From Atrina japonica (lineage: Eukaryota > Mollusca > Bivalvia > Pterioida > Pinnidae), in the NCBI GenBank assembly GCA_030159075.1, contig BROG01000809.1, forward strand, positions 124,001-188,000: 64,000 nucleotides of DNA, given 5' to 3'. Below, piece after piece: positions 31,438-41,912 of the stretch; position 1 is the first letter of the stretch, and each line of letters starts with the position of its first letter. The notes below the pieces were generated by a model. That model searched no databases. It was not told where the DNA came from and was given only the letters and a program-made list of their open reading frames with translations. Both the position numbers and the translations under genes were made by a program.

Positions 31438-32569
31438 CGTCCTTATTTTTTTTTTACAACAGTGAATCATTTATTTAACAAAAAAAATAAATCAGAATAA
31501 GTAAATAAAGCTAATCATTAGTAATTAATAAGATAAGAGCAAATTTAATAAATTAAACATATGTCTCTAATAGATTAGACAAAGATTTTATGAATTCGGT
31601 TTGGTTCGACTGACATTGATTCGAGTTAAATTTAAAAAAATGTTTTTATCTTAAAAATGAAATTGACGAATTCCAAATTTGTTTTAATCGTAAACCAGGC
31701 ATTATCGCCTAATCAGTGATATAAGATGATGTTCCACTTGAAGATGGTAAAAAAAAATCTCCGTTGCATTATTTAGTCATTTTTTGGGGCTTTAGGGGGA
31801 CTTTTCATTATAAAAAAATTTCTTCGAGATTTTTTTTCAAGGAATGAATTTTATTTGGTCTGATAGAACGGAATCGGGTTCAGTTCGGCTGACATTGATA
31901 CGAATTTAAACCAAAATAAGAGAAATTATATTTTAAAACAAATAAAAGTATACAATAAGATTTACTGGACTTTTATATTACCATTTAACTGTATAGAAAG
32001 AAAAAATGTCACAAAGTAAAAAATTATTTTTATTTTTATTAATTGTTAAATAATTACAATATTTAAATTTTGATTTAAGATTTAAAATTTATTTTTATCA
32101 TTATAAGAAACAAATCTATATGATAATAATTTTAGTTAATTATAATTTAATTTTCATGTAATACGGAGAATGATTTTTATGTCTATCTTTTTTTTATAAA
32201 TAAATAAATAAATTTAAAAACATTAAACATTAATTTAATCCACGTTTTTAACCTTTTCTGATCGGGTTCGGTGTTGGTTTTTGCATTATCCTGTTTTGAG
32301 ACAAAGATGGCCGATTTTCCGATGAACTGTGATGCATTTTGGCTGCAAACTTCATTTGTACCACAGAAATTATTTATGTTTTGATACATTCTGGTATAGA
32401 TAAGCCATTTGAATATATTTTGTACCGTTATTAATGTATTCTTAGACATATAAGGAAGAAAAGTCTACTGTTCGGTACTGTTCGGTATATTTCTACTGTT
32501 CGGTATTTAGTACCTCCGAACGATACTGGGAAAAAACATGCTGGCGAGGCGGTAATATCATTGAATTCT
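31434..32569. other. AT-rich intergenic, no gene seen
   Basis: Contains GTTCGGT(A/T) words near 32468-32500 that also occur at 8718; no gene or complete repeat recognised. Confidence 0.35.
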
Positions 32570-32724
32570 AGTGTCACGATTTATGTACATTTGTGCACAA
32601 ATACATAATAAAATCTCGTTTTATAGTATTTCATTTGTTTGTATACATATCTTGTTGTACATAATGTTTCGTAAATTGTTAAGTCAAATTTTCAATACCT
32701 TAAATCGTTCCTGTAAATAGGTTT
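32570..32724 (+). repeat. Dispersed 150 bp repeat, copy 2
   Basis: Same orientation and nearly same sequence as 964-1117. Confidence 0.8.
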
Positions 32725-33309
32725 TGGTAGTCAGTCTGAGTTGATTTATCGTGCGACGTGACAACTCAAAGTCCTTGCCTTGCTACCCCTGTAGCTCCGG
32801 AGAGGCTCCCTGTGTTTAACGTGCAACCATGATGGAAGTTGTTACACGTGTTCGCCCCTACGGAATAGGCTTGAGCGGTGGATCTGTTGGTGGCGTTGAC
32901 CGGTTTGGGGTCCTCTTCTCCCTGGGTTGGTCGGCCCTCGATGTATATAGAGTCCCTGGGTCGCGGCTGGCTCCTCTGTATCTTGTGGCTCAGGTCCGAT
33001 TTAAGTAAATGTAACAGTGTGTCCTCAAGAATAAAACAAACACTGTCTGGGTTCTTTACATTACAATATGATGTTTATTACTCAGATAATAAATTTACTG
33101 ATATGTTCAAATCATCAGCTCTGTAATCAAATAAAACAACAATTAATATTTGGTAAACAAATTATAATATATATTAAAATCGTGGTCGTTACATTCTATA
33201 TATTCAGCACGGATATTTTTCTTAGTAGATTTACTTTTACCAGCGATATATAAAGCTAATATTCATCAGAGTTATCTCCCTTTATGAAAATTATAGTAAT
33301 AATATAAAA
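32725..33309. other. GC-richer stretch of unknown nature
   Basis: 32760-33010 is richer in GC than its surroundings and contains CCTGTAGCTCCGGAGAGGC and similar words. It could be part of an LTR or a SINE, but no paired repeat or promoter boxes were found. Confidence 0.3.
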
Positions 33310-33940
33310 ATTTCAGATACCAAAGTATAAATCAATAGAATGTCCAGGACATAGATACAAATCCGGTAAAAATGGACGAACGTGGATCTCTGGAAACCAA
33401 GAGGTGGGATCAGGTGCCATGGAGGAGTAAGCATCCCCTGTCGACCGGTCACACCCGCCGTGAGTCCACAGTCAAGTCCAATGAAACACGTGAGGAGTGT
33501 ATCCTCGTCACAATTGGTACAGACGTCTCAACAACCGCCAACGAAAAGGCAACTCAATATTTCACTTAGTGAAACAGAGTAGTCGCAAACAAGACTATTA
33601 TACCGACCGTAATATTTGCGGAACGTTGACATTAAACGCGGTTTTCGATATCCCTGTGTCAATAATTTGTCAGTGAGTAGTTTACCTCTGTATATGAAAT
33701 CTTCATATGTTGTGCACGCCCTGGCATATCGGATCATTTGTGAAATATAAACTCCATATGCGGGTGGCTGAGGAATATTACTACTTAAATGTGGAAAATT
33801 TACGATGGGAAAGCCGAAATCGTCGCGTTTATCGTATAGCTTAGTTGCTAATATCCCGTCTGTGTTTATATTAAGTAAAATGTCTAAGTATGAAGCGTGT
33901 GTGCTTGATTCTGTTGTATCTTTAGATATTCAATGAAAAC
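33310..33940 (-). mobile_element. Penelope-like element, 3' fragment (copy 2, minus)
   Basis: Reverse-strand copy of the same 3' part as 6181-6895. The frame at 33737-33528 ends CLFVGGC, and the 3' UTR ends at AAATTTCAGATACCAAAG (33310 region). One-base differences break the upstream part (near 33793). 5'-truncated. Confidence 0.88.
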
Positions 33941-34659
33941 AGATTTGTATTTCACTTTACAAATTGTAAATTTACAATAAACTTATTCTGAAATAAATAT
34001 ATTTCAACCAACCTGTGGGTGGTACAGAGCCACTTTAATTGCACCTCTTTTTAGTTTATATCAAGTACACTGACCTATATTAATAATAAATACCACTTTA
34101 GTATTTGTTTAATCTGTACAGTGAATATATATAAACATGTTTATATAGCACAGATTTCACCTTATGAATTCTTAATGGTTCATTATATGAAAATATAGCA
34201 ATCATTCAAATCTATTTCATAAAAATCAAACTATTTACAATTGTCATTTAAAAATCTCACAGTTGCATTCACATTACTAGTAAATTAGTTGTTTATATTT
34301 ACAGGATTTAAAATAGAAATAGAAGTTAGTAAAAATTAACTTACAGTCATAAGTCTGAAGTCTGTCCAATTCTAATTGTTTCACTCTGGCTGACCAAAGT
34401 CAGAACACAATTCAAACAAAGAAAAGATAGCGAAAATAATAACCAATGATAGTGAAAGAGAGGGAAAGGAATGGCCAATGAATGTGTGTGATACATGTAT
34501 GAAATGACCAACAGTGTTTTATGTCTAATATGTATAAATGACCTATGTTGACCTGTGATGTCATCCATATGTTTATTGAAGTTAAATATAAACAATTGCA
34601 CATGATAAAGAGAAGTGAACAAACTTTATAAAATATATACATCAATTTATTGCATAAAT
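33941..34659. other. AT-rich intergenic, no gene seen
   Basis: No coding frame; the minus frames at 34347-34645 are AT-rich chance frames. Confidence 0.4.
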
Positions 34660-35010
34660 TGATACTGTCACATAAAGACCCTGGGTCCGAGGTGTGTGTT
34701 TTACACGTTCTGGCTCAGCGATCGGCGACGAATTTCTGAGCCAAAACAATTACCCCCGTTTTTAGCAAAATAGTCCCCCTTAGGCTACATACGCCACCCC
34801 ATTTTAGCGGAATAGGCTACACACGCCTAACAGAAATTGGTCGCCTTTATCACAATTTGTCCCAGAACAATCACCCTTGTTTTTATCGAAATTGGCTATG
34901 TTCTGTGACGCCTACAAGCTCTACAACCCCAAGCTCGCCTTGACGCCTCGCGCAGATTTACAAAATTTTTTTGAATTTTACTCGTTCAAAAAAATGTCAT
35001 ATTTTAAACA
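34660..35010 (+). other. 5' flank of the EsV-1-7 gene
   Basis: Contains recurring words: AATTACCCCCGTTTTTAGC / AATCACCCTTGTTTTTATC and AGGCTACA(T/C)ACGCC twice. It could be a regulatory or terminal region of the second viral-like element. Confidence 0.35.
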
Positions 35011-35379
35011 ATGGCAGATAATGGAAGATGTATTGAAGAAGGTTGTTTAAAATATCCTTCTTTTAATTTTTCTGACAAAACCAAAAGGTTATATTGTGCT
35101 ACTCATAAAAAAGAAAATATGATCGATGTTAAAAGTAAAAAATGTAATAAAAGGGGATTCAAAGTCAATTCAAATGGCGCGCCAGGGAGCGGCCTGAGAC
35201 GTCATAACCAGAAGTGCGTCATACCAGATGTGAGGTCATACCGGAAATGCGTCATATCGGAAGTGAGGTCATGTTGTCATTGCAATAAGGAGAAAGAGCA
35301 AATCGTTGAGCTTGGAGGCGTGTCTATGACCGGAAGTGGAAGGTTGTGGGGGCGGCCATCTTGGATAACGAGCCAATGA
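35011..35379 (+). CDS. EsV-1-7 cysteine-motif protein (122 aa, truncated family)
   Basis: MADNGRC begins a perfect EsV-1-7 type unit: Cys7-x4-Cys12-x16-Cys29-x2-His32-x12-Cys45, with GCLKYPSFNF and LYCATHKKE at the invariant places. EsV-1-7 repeats were first described in an Ectocarpus virus and in the brown-algal regulator IMM, usually in several copies. Here only one unit is complete; the next starts (KKCNKRG) and then dissolves. The remaining residues come from a GTCAT-repeat region that looks non-coding, so the true protein was probably longer and is truncated. A zinc-binding regulatory role is inferred from the family. Confidence 0.65.
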   Translation: MADNGRCIEEGCLKYPSFNFSDKTKRLYCATHKKENMIDVKSKKCNKRGFKVNSNGAPGSGLRRHNQKCVIPDVRSYRKCVISEVRSCCHCNKEKEQIVELGGVSMTGSGRLWGRPSWITSQ

Positions 35380-35450
35380 GAGCCTTCGTTACAAGAGGTC
35401 AGGGTCACGAGAGGTCACGTGAGTTCACGAGAAGTCAACGGCTAAAGCTA
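35195..35450 (+). repeat. GCGTCAT and AGGTCA direct-repeat cluster
   Basis: 35195-35275 holds four units of (G)CGTCATACC-GAAGTGAGGTCAT type, about 20-24 bp apart. 35395-35440 holds AGGTCAGGGTCA, AGGTCACGTGAGTTCACGAG: repeated AGGTCA-like half-sites. Could be an enhancer-like array; no function shown. Confidence 0.45.
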
Positions 35451-35859
35451 GAAGTTGGGTTTTTCTAGTTTTGGGCTGAGAGTGAATCTATTTTTAGAAT
35501 CGAAACTTTGGGTTTTTCCAGGTTTGTGAAACCAGCAGTAGGTGGCGCCACACGCGGGGTGGTTAACGATCCTGTATCAAGTGCGCAAGCGCGAGAAGCG
35601 GTAGGCCGAGCTCGACTCAAGCTTGAAGAAGACTTGTAGAGTTACGAGTATGTATAAAGGGAGATCACTCTGTATCTGAACTATCATAAACTGTATAGTG
35701 ATGGGTTTTTCACAGTTATGAGGTCTAGAGTGAATGGACATTGATTAGATGATGGGGTATTCCCCTGATAGCATGATTAAGTTGTAAATAATGAAAACCT
35801 TATTAACGTTGCTAGTTGCCTAATTTTTCTGAGATATTGAAATTTACTGTTTCTACATG
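35451..35859. other. Intergenic in the second viral-like locus
   Basis: No gene seen. A GTATAAAGGGAG TATA-like box near 35650 has no clear ORF behind it. Confidence 0.3.
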
Positions 35860-35871
35860 TTTCAGAAGGTG

Positions 35872-36215
35872 AACACTAAGCCTATGTAATAAAAATTCAA
35901 ACACTCACCCTATGCTGGTAGTGGTTTTCTGACGATGTTGACTCTTAGAGCTCCGGATCGCAAATGAGCTCTCAGAGGTCTAACCGAACCTATACTCTAG
36001 TCATGTGACTTTTTTTTCATCTGAGATATTTGTCATTTTAATGCATGGAAAATAATCTAGCCCTATCTAATAAAAAATGAAACACACGCCCCTGCTGATA
36101 GTAGTGTTTTTTTCTTATGATGTTAACACCTCGAGCTTCGGATCTCAAATGAGTTTTCACAGGCTTAAGTGAACCTCTCTCTAGTCACATGACTTATTAT
36201 ATTAGACTTTCATCT
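35872..36215 (+). repeat. Direct duplication of about 190 bp
   Basis: Two diverged copies (about 35872-36020 and 36050-36215): each begins CACTAAGCCTATGTAATAAAAA / TAGCCCTATCTAATAAAAAA, has a CTG(G/A)TAGT(G)GT stretch, GATGTT(G/A)AC, GAGCT(C)CGGAT..CAAATGAG and ends CTCTAGTCA(T/C)(G/A)TGACTT. Confidence 0.65.
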
Positions 36216-36341
36216 AATGAAGTGAATACGTCATAACAAAAACACAAATGAAATAAAACGTTTAATGATGAATATACACTGGTAAGTAGTGTGTAGTCAC
36301 TACAGATTAACACATACACAAAACCTGCATACCTTTAGTTA

Positions 36342-36382
36342 AGGTTTCTTTTCGAATAAGTTTGGTGGCCCTTAAAAGGGCC
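36342..36382 (-). terminator. Histone-type 3' stem-loop 1 with downstream element
   Basis: On the minus strand, GGCCCTTTTAAGGGCC (36382-36367) fits the histone mRNA stem-loop consensus (six-base stem, four-base U-rich loop) and is followed by ACCA. Twelve bases further lies TTCGAAAAGAAACC (36355-36342), like the purine-rich histone downstream element recognised by U7 snRNA. It sits about 37 bases past the stop of the small gene 36708-36419. Confidence 0.8.
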
Positions 36383-36418
36383 GTTAATTGCTCCGAAAAG
36401 CTGAATAAGAGAGAGACT

Positions 36419-36708
36419 CTAATATCTGTCGAGTAGAACTTCTCTTTCTTTCCCTATCATCAGTCGATTTATCTCGGCCTTATGTTGTCGAAGATTGGCT
36501 AATGTTTCCTGAGCTAGTACGTATTGTACAGGTACTGGAAGTGAAGGGTCAGGTCTAGGTGGTTCCTGGTGTTGTGTAGTTGGTGTCGCAGGGGTCCTAC
36601 CAGAATTTATCGGGGTGAGTGGCCTTACTACAATACGTGTCCTTCTTGTAAGAAGATTCTCATGTTCCTCTCTTCAGGTTGCATCTCCATGTCGGATGAG
36701 TTATCCAT
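36419..36708 (-). pseudogene. Small gene of second viral-like locus (one frameshift)
   Basis: ATG at 36708, MDNSSDMEMQPEER..., with a shift near 36660 into a frame that is open to a TAG at 36419. That frame reads a basic stretch (TRRTRIVVRP), a Pro/Thr/Gln-rich middle (TPATPTTQHQEPPRPDP) and a C-terminal helix (LANLRQHKAEINRLMIGKE). A TATATAAG box lies about 36-43 bases upstream of the ATG, and a histone-type stem-loop follows the stop. Total about 96 codons. No family recognised. The promoter-ORF-stem-loop unit is what supports it as a gene. Confidence 0.55.
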
Positions 36709-36741
36709 GATGAACTAATACCGAGACTCAGACAGTACTAG

Positions 36742-36750
36742 CTTATATAG
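36742..36750 (-). promoter_or_regulatory. TATA box of the small gene
   Basis: CTATATAAG on the minus strand, about 36-43 bases before the ATG at 36708, implying a very short leader. Confidence 0.5.
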
Positions 36751-36782
36751 AGTTAATGATGTCACATATTGATTTTTCCCGT

Positions 36783-37085
36783 CCAGTCATCTGGCTATCT
36801 GTTTTTAACATCTGGCCACCTGTTTTTGACATTTTGAAAATTGGCATCTGACCACCTGTTTTTAACATCTGGCCACCTGTTTTTGACATTTTGACACTTG
36901 GCATCTGGCCACCTGTTTTTGACATTTTGACACTTGGCATCTGGCCACCCGTTTTTGACATTTTGACACTGGCATTTGACCACCTGTTTTTGACATCTGG
37001 CCACCTGTTGTTGACGATTTTTCAAGGAAGAGTTTCATTTTTTCTCGTCTAGACATCTGCGTCTAGACATCTGCCCACCTGTTTT
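36783..37085. repeat. 36 bp minisatellite between divergent genes
   Basis: Unit GACATTTTGACACTTGGCAT + CTGGCCACCTGTTTTT, about eight full or partial copies. It sits between the minus small gene and the plus PolB, in the shared promoter region. A single unit-like piece (AACAGGTGGCCAGATGTCAA) marks the far end of the inverted PolB copy at 42168-42190. The MSKTGGQMP-type minus frames here are repeat translation. Confidence 0.85.
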
Positions 37086-37317
37086 AAGGCAAATACTGTC
37101 ACTAGTTTTAGTATTTCTAATTCTATATGAAAAAAAACGAAATAAAATAAATTCTAGTTTTATGGGCCGGTAAACATAAACATTAGGATAAAACAGAGTA
37201 TATATGTGTGATGATACTTCGTTTGAGTATCTATACAGTTATTTCCTTTTCATTATAATACATGTATATAGTTACTGTACTTCATTTTAGATTTGAGAAA
37301 GGAAGCATACACACAGA

Positions 37318-40300
37318 ATGGCTAATTTACCCAACTTTGATTTATTGTTAAATGAAAGACAAGAACAGGCCAGAAGTCAAAGACAGGCCCACCAGAGTGG
37401 GTGATGGAATTAATGCAAATAGACAACTCACCAATTATAGTGATTACTATGAAGTAGACACCCTGAGTGAGCGTAAATCACGCAAGTTTAAAACGGCCTC
37501 GAATGTGTACCAAGTCAAGTTTAAACATTTTCTAAAGATGCCATACACTTGGTATCAGAGGTAATATATCATATGGTGACTTCTATTAAGAACAAACTGC
37601 AGTGTGAAGATCGGGATAAGATGCGAGTCAATATACATCATCCATCTTTAAAAAGTGAGGTGTGGGTAGAATTTACGGATGCTAAAGACCTGAATGCTGA
37701 TCTACTCATGGAGAAAATTGTGAAAGTACAACAGAGTAATGAAAATTTTAGAATCGAAGATGGGTCTACCACCCTGTCAGTGATCCATGTCATACAACCT
37801 GTAGGTAGCGGGGATGGAAAACGAAAATATCAGCTCTCAGTGTTGATAAAAATGTCATGCTGAACAAGAAGCAAAATTTGATACAGATCAAGAATACAGA
37901 CAAGACCTGTTTAACTCGTGCTATTGTAGTTGGTCGCTTTCATTGTCAGAAACCTGGACTTGGAGATGGAGACAAGTACAAAAACTGGCAACTATATTGG
38001 AAACAAATAATTTATGGTGATGCAAGTAGACATACTCTTCAACGACGAGAAGCTCATACCTTAATGCAACAAGCTGGATGTGATCCCCAGCAAGAGAGTG
38101 TACCTGAGGAATGGCAACGTTTTCAAACCGCGTCGTTACCACACTACCGTTTGAAAATCTACGAAATGAATACCACCGCAAAACGATTGACATTAAATGT
38201 ACTGTATAGTGGTGTAGGATCCGGTGCCTCCATTCACGTCTTATACGAGGATCATCATTACAATTGTATAGTATCTATCTCTGAACTCTTGGAATGTAAT
38301 TACTATTGTGATCGTTGTGATGTGGGTTATGATCATGTAGAAGATCACCAATGCTCTCATTGCTGCTTTCGATGTTTTGCAGCGTCGCCCTGTGTTCCCG
38401 ACAACACGATAACACCTATAGAATGTACACATTATCAGGGGACATTCACATCGACTCATTGTTGCGAGAATCATTTGAAACCTTATAGTAGAAAAACGAC
38501 CACTACTCCATGTCAGCTAATGACTCGATTTCCCACTTGTCAGTTATGGATGAGTAAGATACAATTCACACAACAAGAAAAGAAGAAAAAATGTCACCAT
38601 TGTAAACAGATCGTGGATCTAGATCATCGCTGTTTTATACAAAGGATTCCTTCTCAGAATGCATCATCTTCGCCCCTTATTTCATTTTCTATGATTTTGA
38701 GTGTACCAAGGATACCGGAGAACACAAGCCTAATCTATGTATTGCTCATCAGTATGTCCCCAGTGTACATCAGATTATTGGTATGAGCAATGTAAAACCA
38801 TGGAGGATCATCGTATTACATTCCGAGGTCCCACGACACTCACTGATTTTTTTAGTTGGTTATTTGAAACGACCGTGTATGATGACATACATCAAAGAGA
38901 GAAACTTTTACATGATGGGGCTATAGCTATTGCTCATTACTTTAAAGGGTACGATGGACAGTTTATTTTACATCATCTGGTACATCATGCCTGTGAAAAA
39001 CATGATGTGATCATGAACGGTTCTAAGATTATGTCTATGACGACAGGAAACATCGTGTTTAAAGACTGGTGTAATTTCTTGTCATTTCCTTTAGCTTCGT
39101 TACCTAAAGTTTTTGGATTGACTGAACTCAAGAAAGGTTACTTTCCGCATATATTCAATACAGAAGCTAATGCCGATTACATAGGGGTATATCCCCCAGC
39201 TATGTATTACAACCCAGAAGGTATGAAACCTGATGTTTGTCGTAATTTTGAAGAGTGGCATCAAGACAAAATTCGAAAGGGTGAGATATTTCATTTGCAA
39301 TGCGAATTAGAAGAATACTGTGAATCGGACGTGACTATTTTGCTACAGGCTTGTATGCATTTTCAAAGCATGTGTTTGAAACTAGCCGATGTGGACCCAT
39401 TTACTCAATCGATTACGTTTGCCAGTACGGAGAATACAGCATATCGTCGCAATCTTATGCAAAAAGAAACGATTGCTACCATACCTCCACGGGGATATCC
39501 TTCGGCACGACAGTATTCCACCCTAGCATTACGCTGGTTGAGTTGGAAAGAACATCAAACTGGTCAAACGATTACACATGCTCGTCATGGAGGTGAAGTC
39601 CAAGTAGGATCTTATCGAGTGGACGGTTATCATTAAGACTCTCGGACCATTCACGAGTTTCATGGCTGTTTTTGGCACGGATGTCCCTTGTGTTTTCCTA
39701 ACTTGAAACAAGAGCAACACCCGTTTCATCCCTCTTTGACGTATGAAGAAGTGTATCAAAAGACCTTAGAGAGAGATCAGTATTTGCGTCAACACTATCA
39801 AGTAGAAACGTTGTGGGAACATGACTATCGTCAAATGTACAAGACGGATCCAGAGTTTCAACACATCATTGATAAAACGTATGAGGATTTTCCCGACCCG
39901 TTAGTTCCTGAAGATGCTTTATTTGCAGGTCGAACGAATGCTACTCGTTTGCTTTGTGAAGAAGGAGACATTCGTTACGTGGATGTATGTTCTTTGTACC
40001 CGTTTGTCTTGAAACATGAAACTTTTCCAATTGGACACCCAGACGTGATTACTCATGATTTTAAAAGTCCAGATCAACATTTTTGGACTGGTACAATTTC
40101 GAGTTATTCCTCTTCGTCAGCTGTTTCATCTCGTGTTACCTGATCGGTTTTCACAGAAGCTATTCACAGAATTATTCTGTTACAACAGAAGACCAAGTGG
40201 TGTACAATGCAGTGTGATCGTTACTATCAGAGTCTACTGATGGAACTCAATCAGAGATGGAGGCAACTTAAACACCAGCAAACTTCACAGAAAGTCAGAG

Positions 40301-40476
40301 ATCCACTCGCACGGCTGTACCGACAGTGCTTAGACTATTTCTCAGCTCAGTATGTTTGTACTAGAAAACAGATTAGAGCTAGTTTTCGTCAACTACAGAT
40401 ACCGATCATCATTACTATCAAGAGAAAGCCAGATGATCTACGGGAAGCAGAACGACGTTTACCTCTGAAAAATTGA
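37318..40476 (+). pseudogene. Protein-primed DNA polymerase B (broken, truncated palm)
   Basis: The likely start is ATG 37318 (MANLPNFDLLLNERQEQ). Frameshifts occur near 37400, 37550, 37860 and 38740, and an in-frame TAA at 39634-39636. Readable parts: an N-terminal domain (37430-38650) with several Cys pairs (YYCDRCDVGYDHVEDHQC, KKKCHHCK); exonuclease motif I FYDFEC near 38690; FKGYDGQFIL (motif II region) near 38940; YCESDVTIL (motif III, Y-x3-D) near 39318; and palm motif A YVDVCSLYP near 39978. No KxxxNSxYG or YxDTDS motif follows: after about 40140 unrelated sequence (MQCDRYYQSLLMELNQRW...) closes the frame. So the catalytic palm is deleted. Confidence 0.82.
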
Positions 40477-40510
40477 AGATGTTACTGTCAATATTAGTAA
40501 CCTAACCAAC

Positions 40511-40547
40511 GTCCCTTTTCAGGGCCACCCAACTCATTAGAAAAGTA
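40511..40547 (+). terminator. Histone-type 3' stem-loop 2 with downstream element
   Basis: GTCCCTTTTCAGGGCC (40511-40526) followed by ACCC, then TTAGAAAAGT at 40537-40546, 11 bases on. One stem position is mismatched. It follows the PolB stop (40476) by 35 bases. The 5' flank AACCAAC matches that of stem-loop 3 (AACAAC). Confidence 0.75.
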
Positions 40548-40594
40548 ATCTAAACTGTATTGAGATATGCTATATCTACTACTCTGTAAAACAC

Positions 40595-40656
40595 TCCTTC
40601 TCATAAACCCTATAACTCATTTTAATGTCTCATAAACCCTATAACTCATTTTATTG
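40595..40656 (+). repeat. Tandem 32 bp duplication
   Basis: TCTCATAAACCCTATAACTC + ATTTTA occurs at about 40598 and 40629 in direct orientation. Confidence 0.8.
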
Positions 40657-40680
40657 TATACACTGCACATTCAGTTTAAA

Positions 40681-40719
40681 GTTTCTTTTCGTAAAATATA
40701 AGTGGTCCTGAAAAGGACC
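40681..40719 (-). terminator. Histone-type 3' stem-loop 3 with downstream element
   Basis: On the minus strand, GGTCCTTTTCAGGACC (40719-40704) is a perfect match to the histone mRNA stem-loop pattern. ACGAAAAGAAAC (40692-40681) follows 12 bases later, almost identical in sequence and spacing to stem-loop 1. It ends the deleted PolB copy on the minus strand. Confidence 0.85.
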
Positions 40720-40745
40720 GTTGTTTTTGTAATATCTACCATGAT

Positions 40746-41912
40746 TCATGCAAAGAATCTCTTGTTAAACGACAAACACTTCTCGTCCATCTGCTTATGT
40801 TTTAATACATAGCTGGGGGTATAATCAACATTAGCTTCTGTATAGAACAAATGTGGAAAGTATTCTTTCTTGAGTTCATGGTAATGTGTACATTCTATAA
40901 GTTTTATCGTGTTGTCGAGAACACAGGGCCACGGTGCAAAACAACAAAAACAGCATTGAGGGCATATGTGATCTTCTACATAATTATAACCAACATCACA
41001 ACAATTGTAATTATATTCCAAGAGTCCAGACATAGATACTATACAGTTGTAATGGTAATCATCGTATAAGACATGAATGGGGGCCCCGGATCCTAAACCA
41101 CTATACAGTACATTTAATGTCAATCGTTTTACGTTGGTATTCAGTTAAACGTTGCCATTCTTCAGGTTCACTCCCTTGCTGCTGGGGATCACATCCAGCT
41201 TGCTGCATTAAGACATGAGCTTCTGGTCGTTGAAGAGTAGTCCTTTTCGCATCGCCATATATCAAGGTTTTCCAATTTTTGTACTTGTCTCCATCTCCAA
41301 GTCCAGGTTTCTGACAATGAAAACGACCAACTACAATAGCACAAGTTAAACAGGTTGGTCTTTATTCTTTATCTGTATTAAACTTTTTTTCTTGTTCAGA
41401 AAGACTTTTTTATCAAAACTTTTTCCACACCCGCTACCTACAGGTTGGATGACATGGATCAGGGTGGTAGACCCAACTTCGATTCTTAAATTTCCAGTAC
41501 TCTGTTGTACTTTCTCCATGAGTAGATCAGCATTCAGGTCTTTGGCATCCGTAAGTTCTACCCACACTTCACTTTTTAAAGATGGACGATGTATATTGAC
41601 TCGCATCTTATCCCATTCTTCACACAGTAGTTTGTTGATAGAAGTCAACATATGATCTAATACCTCAGATACCAAGTGTATGGCATCTTTAGAAAAATGT
41701 TTAAACTGGACATGGTACACATTCGAGGCCGTTTTAAATTTGCGTGATTTACATTTACTCAGGGTGTCTACTTCATAGTAATCACTGTAATTGGTGAGTT
41801 GTCTGTTTGCATTAAATCCATCACCCCGTTGATCTCTCTAGTGAGCCTGTCTTTGACTTCCCGCCTGTTCTTGTCTTTCATTTAACAATAAATCAAAGTT
41901 GGGTAAATTAGC
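40746..41912 (-). pseudogene. Internally deleted PolB copy
   Basis: Homologous to the N-terminal third of the plus copy: FNANRQLTNYSDYYEVDT region, KSEVWVELTDAKDLNADLLM, LGSGAPIHVLYDDYHYNCIV. After LIECTHYH it jumps directly to ELKKEYFPHLFYTEANVDYT, which matches about 39128-39180 of the plus copy, so about 700 bp are missing. It then leaves homology. The start codon is GTG at about 41912 where the plus copy has ATG. It keeps the 3' stem-loop. Confidence 0.8.

Noticed and set aside
32760..33010. Possible LTR or SINE in a GC-richer patch
   Set aside because: No second copy in the window, no tRNA-like A/B boxes and no TG..CA ends could be shown.
36743..37056. Minus-strand MSKTGGQMP repeat protein
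   Set aside because: Three overlapping frames read the same 36 bp repeat. It lies upstream of the TATA box of the minus gene and has no promoter of its own.
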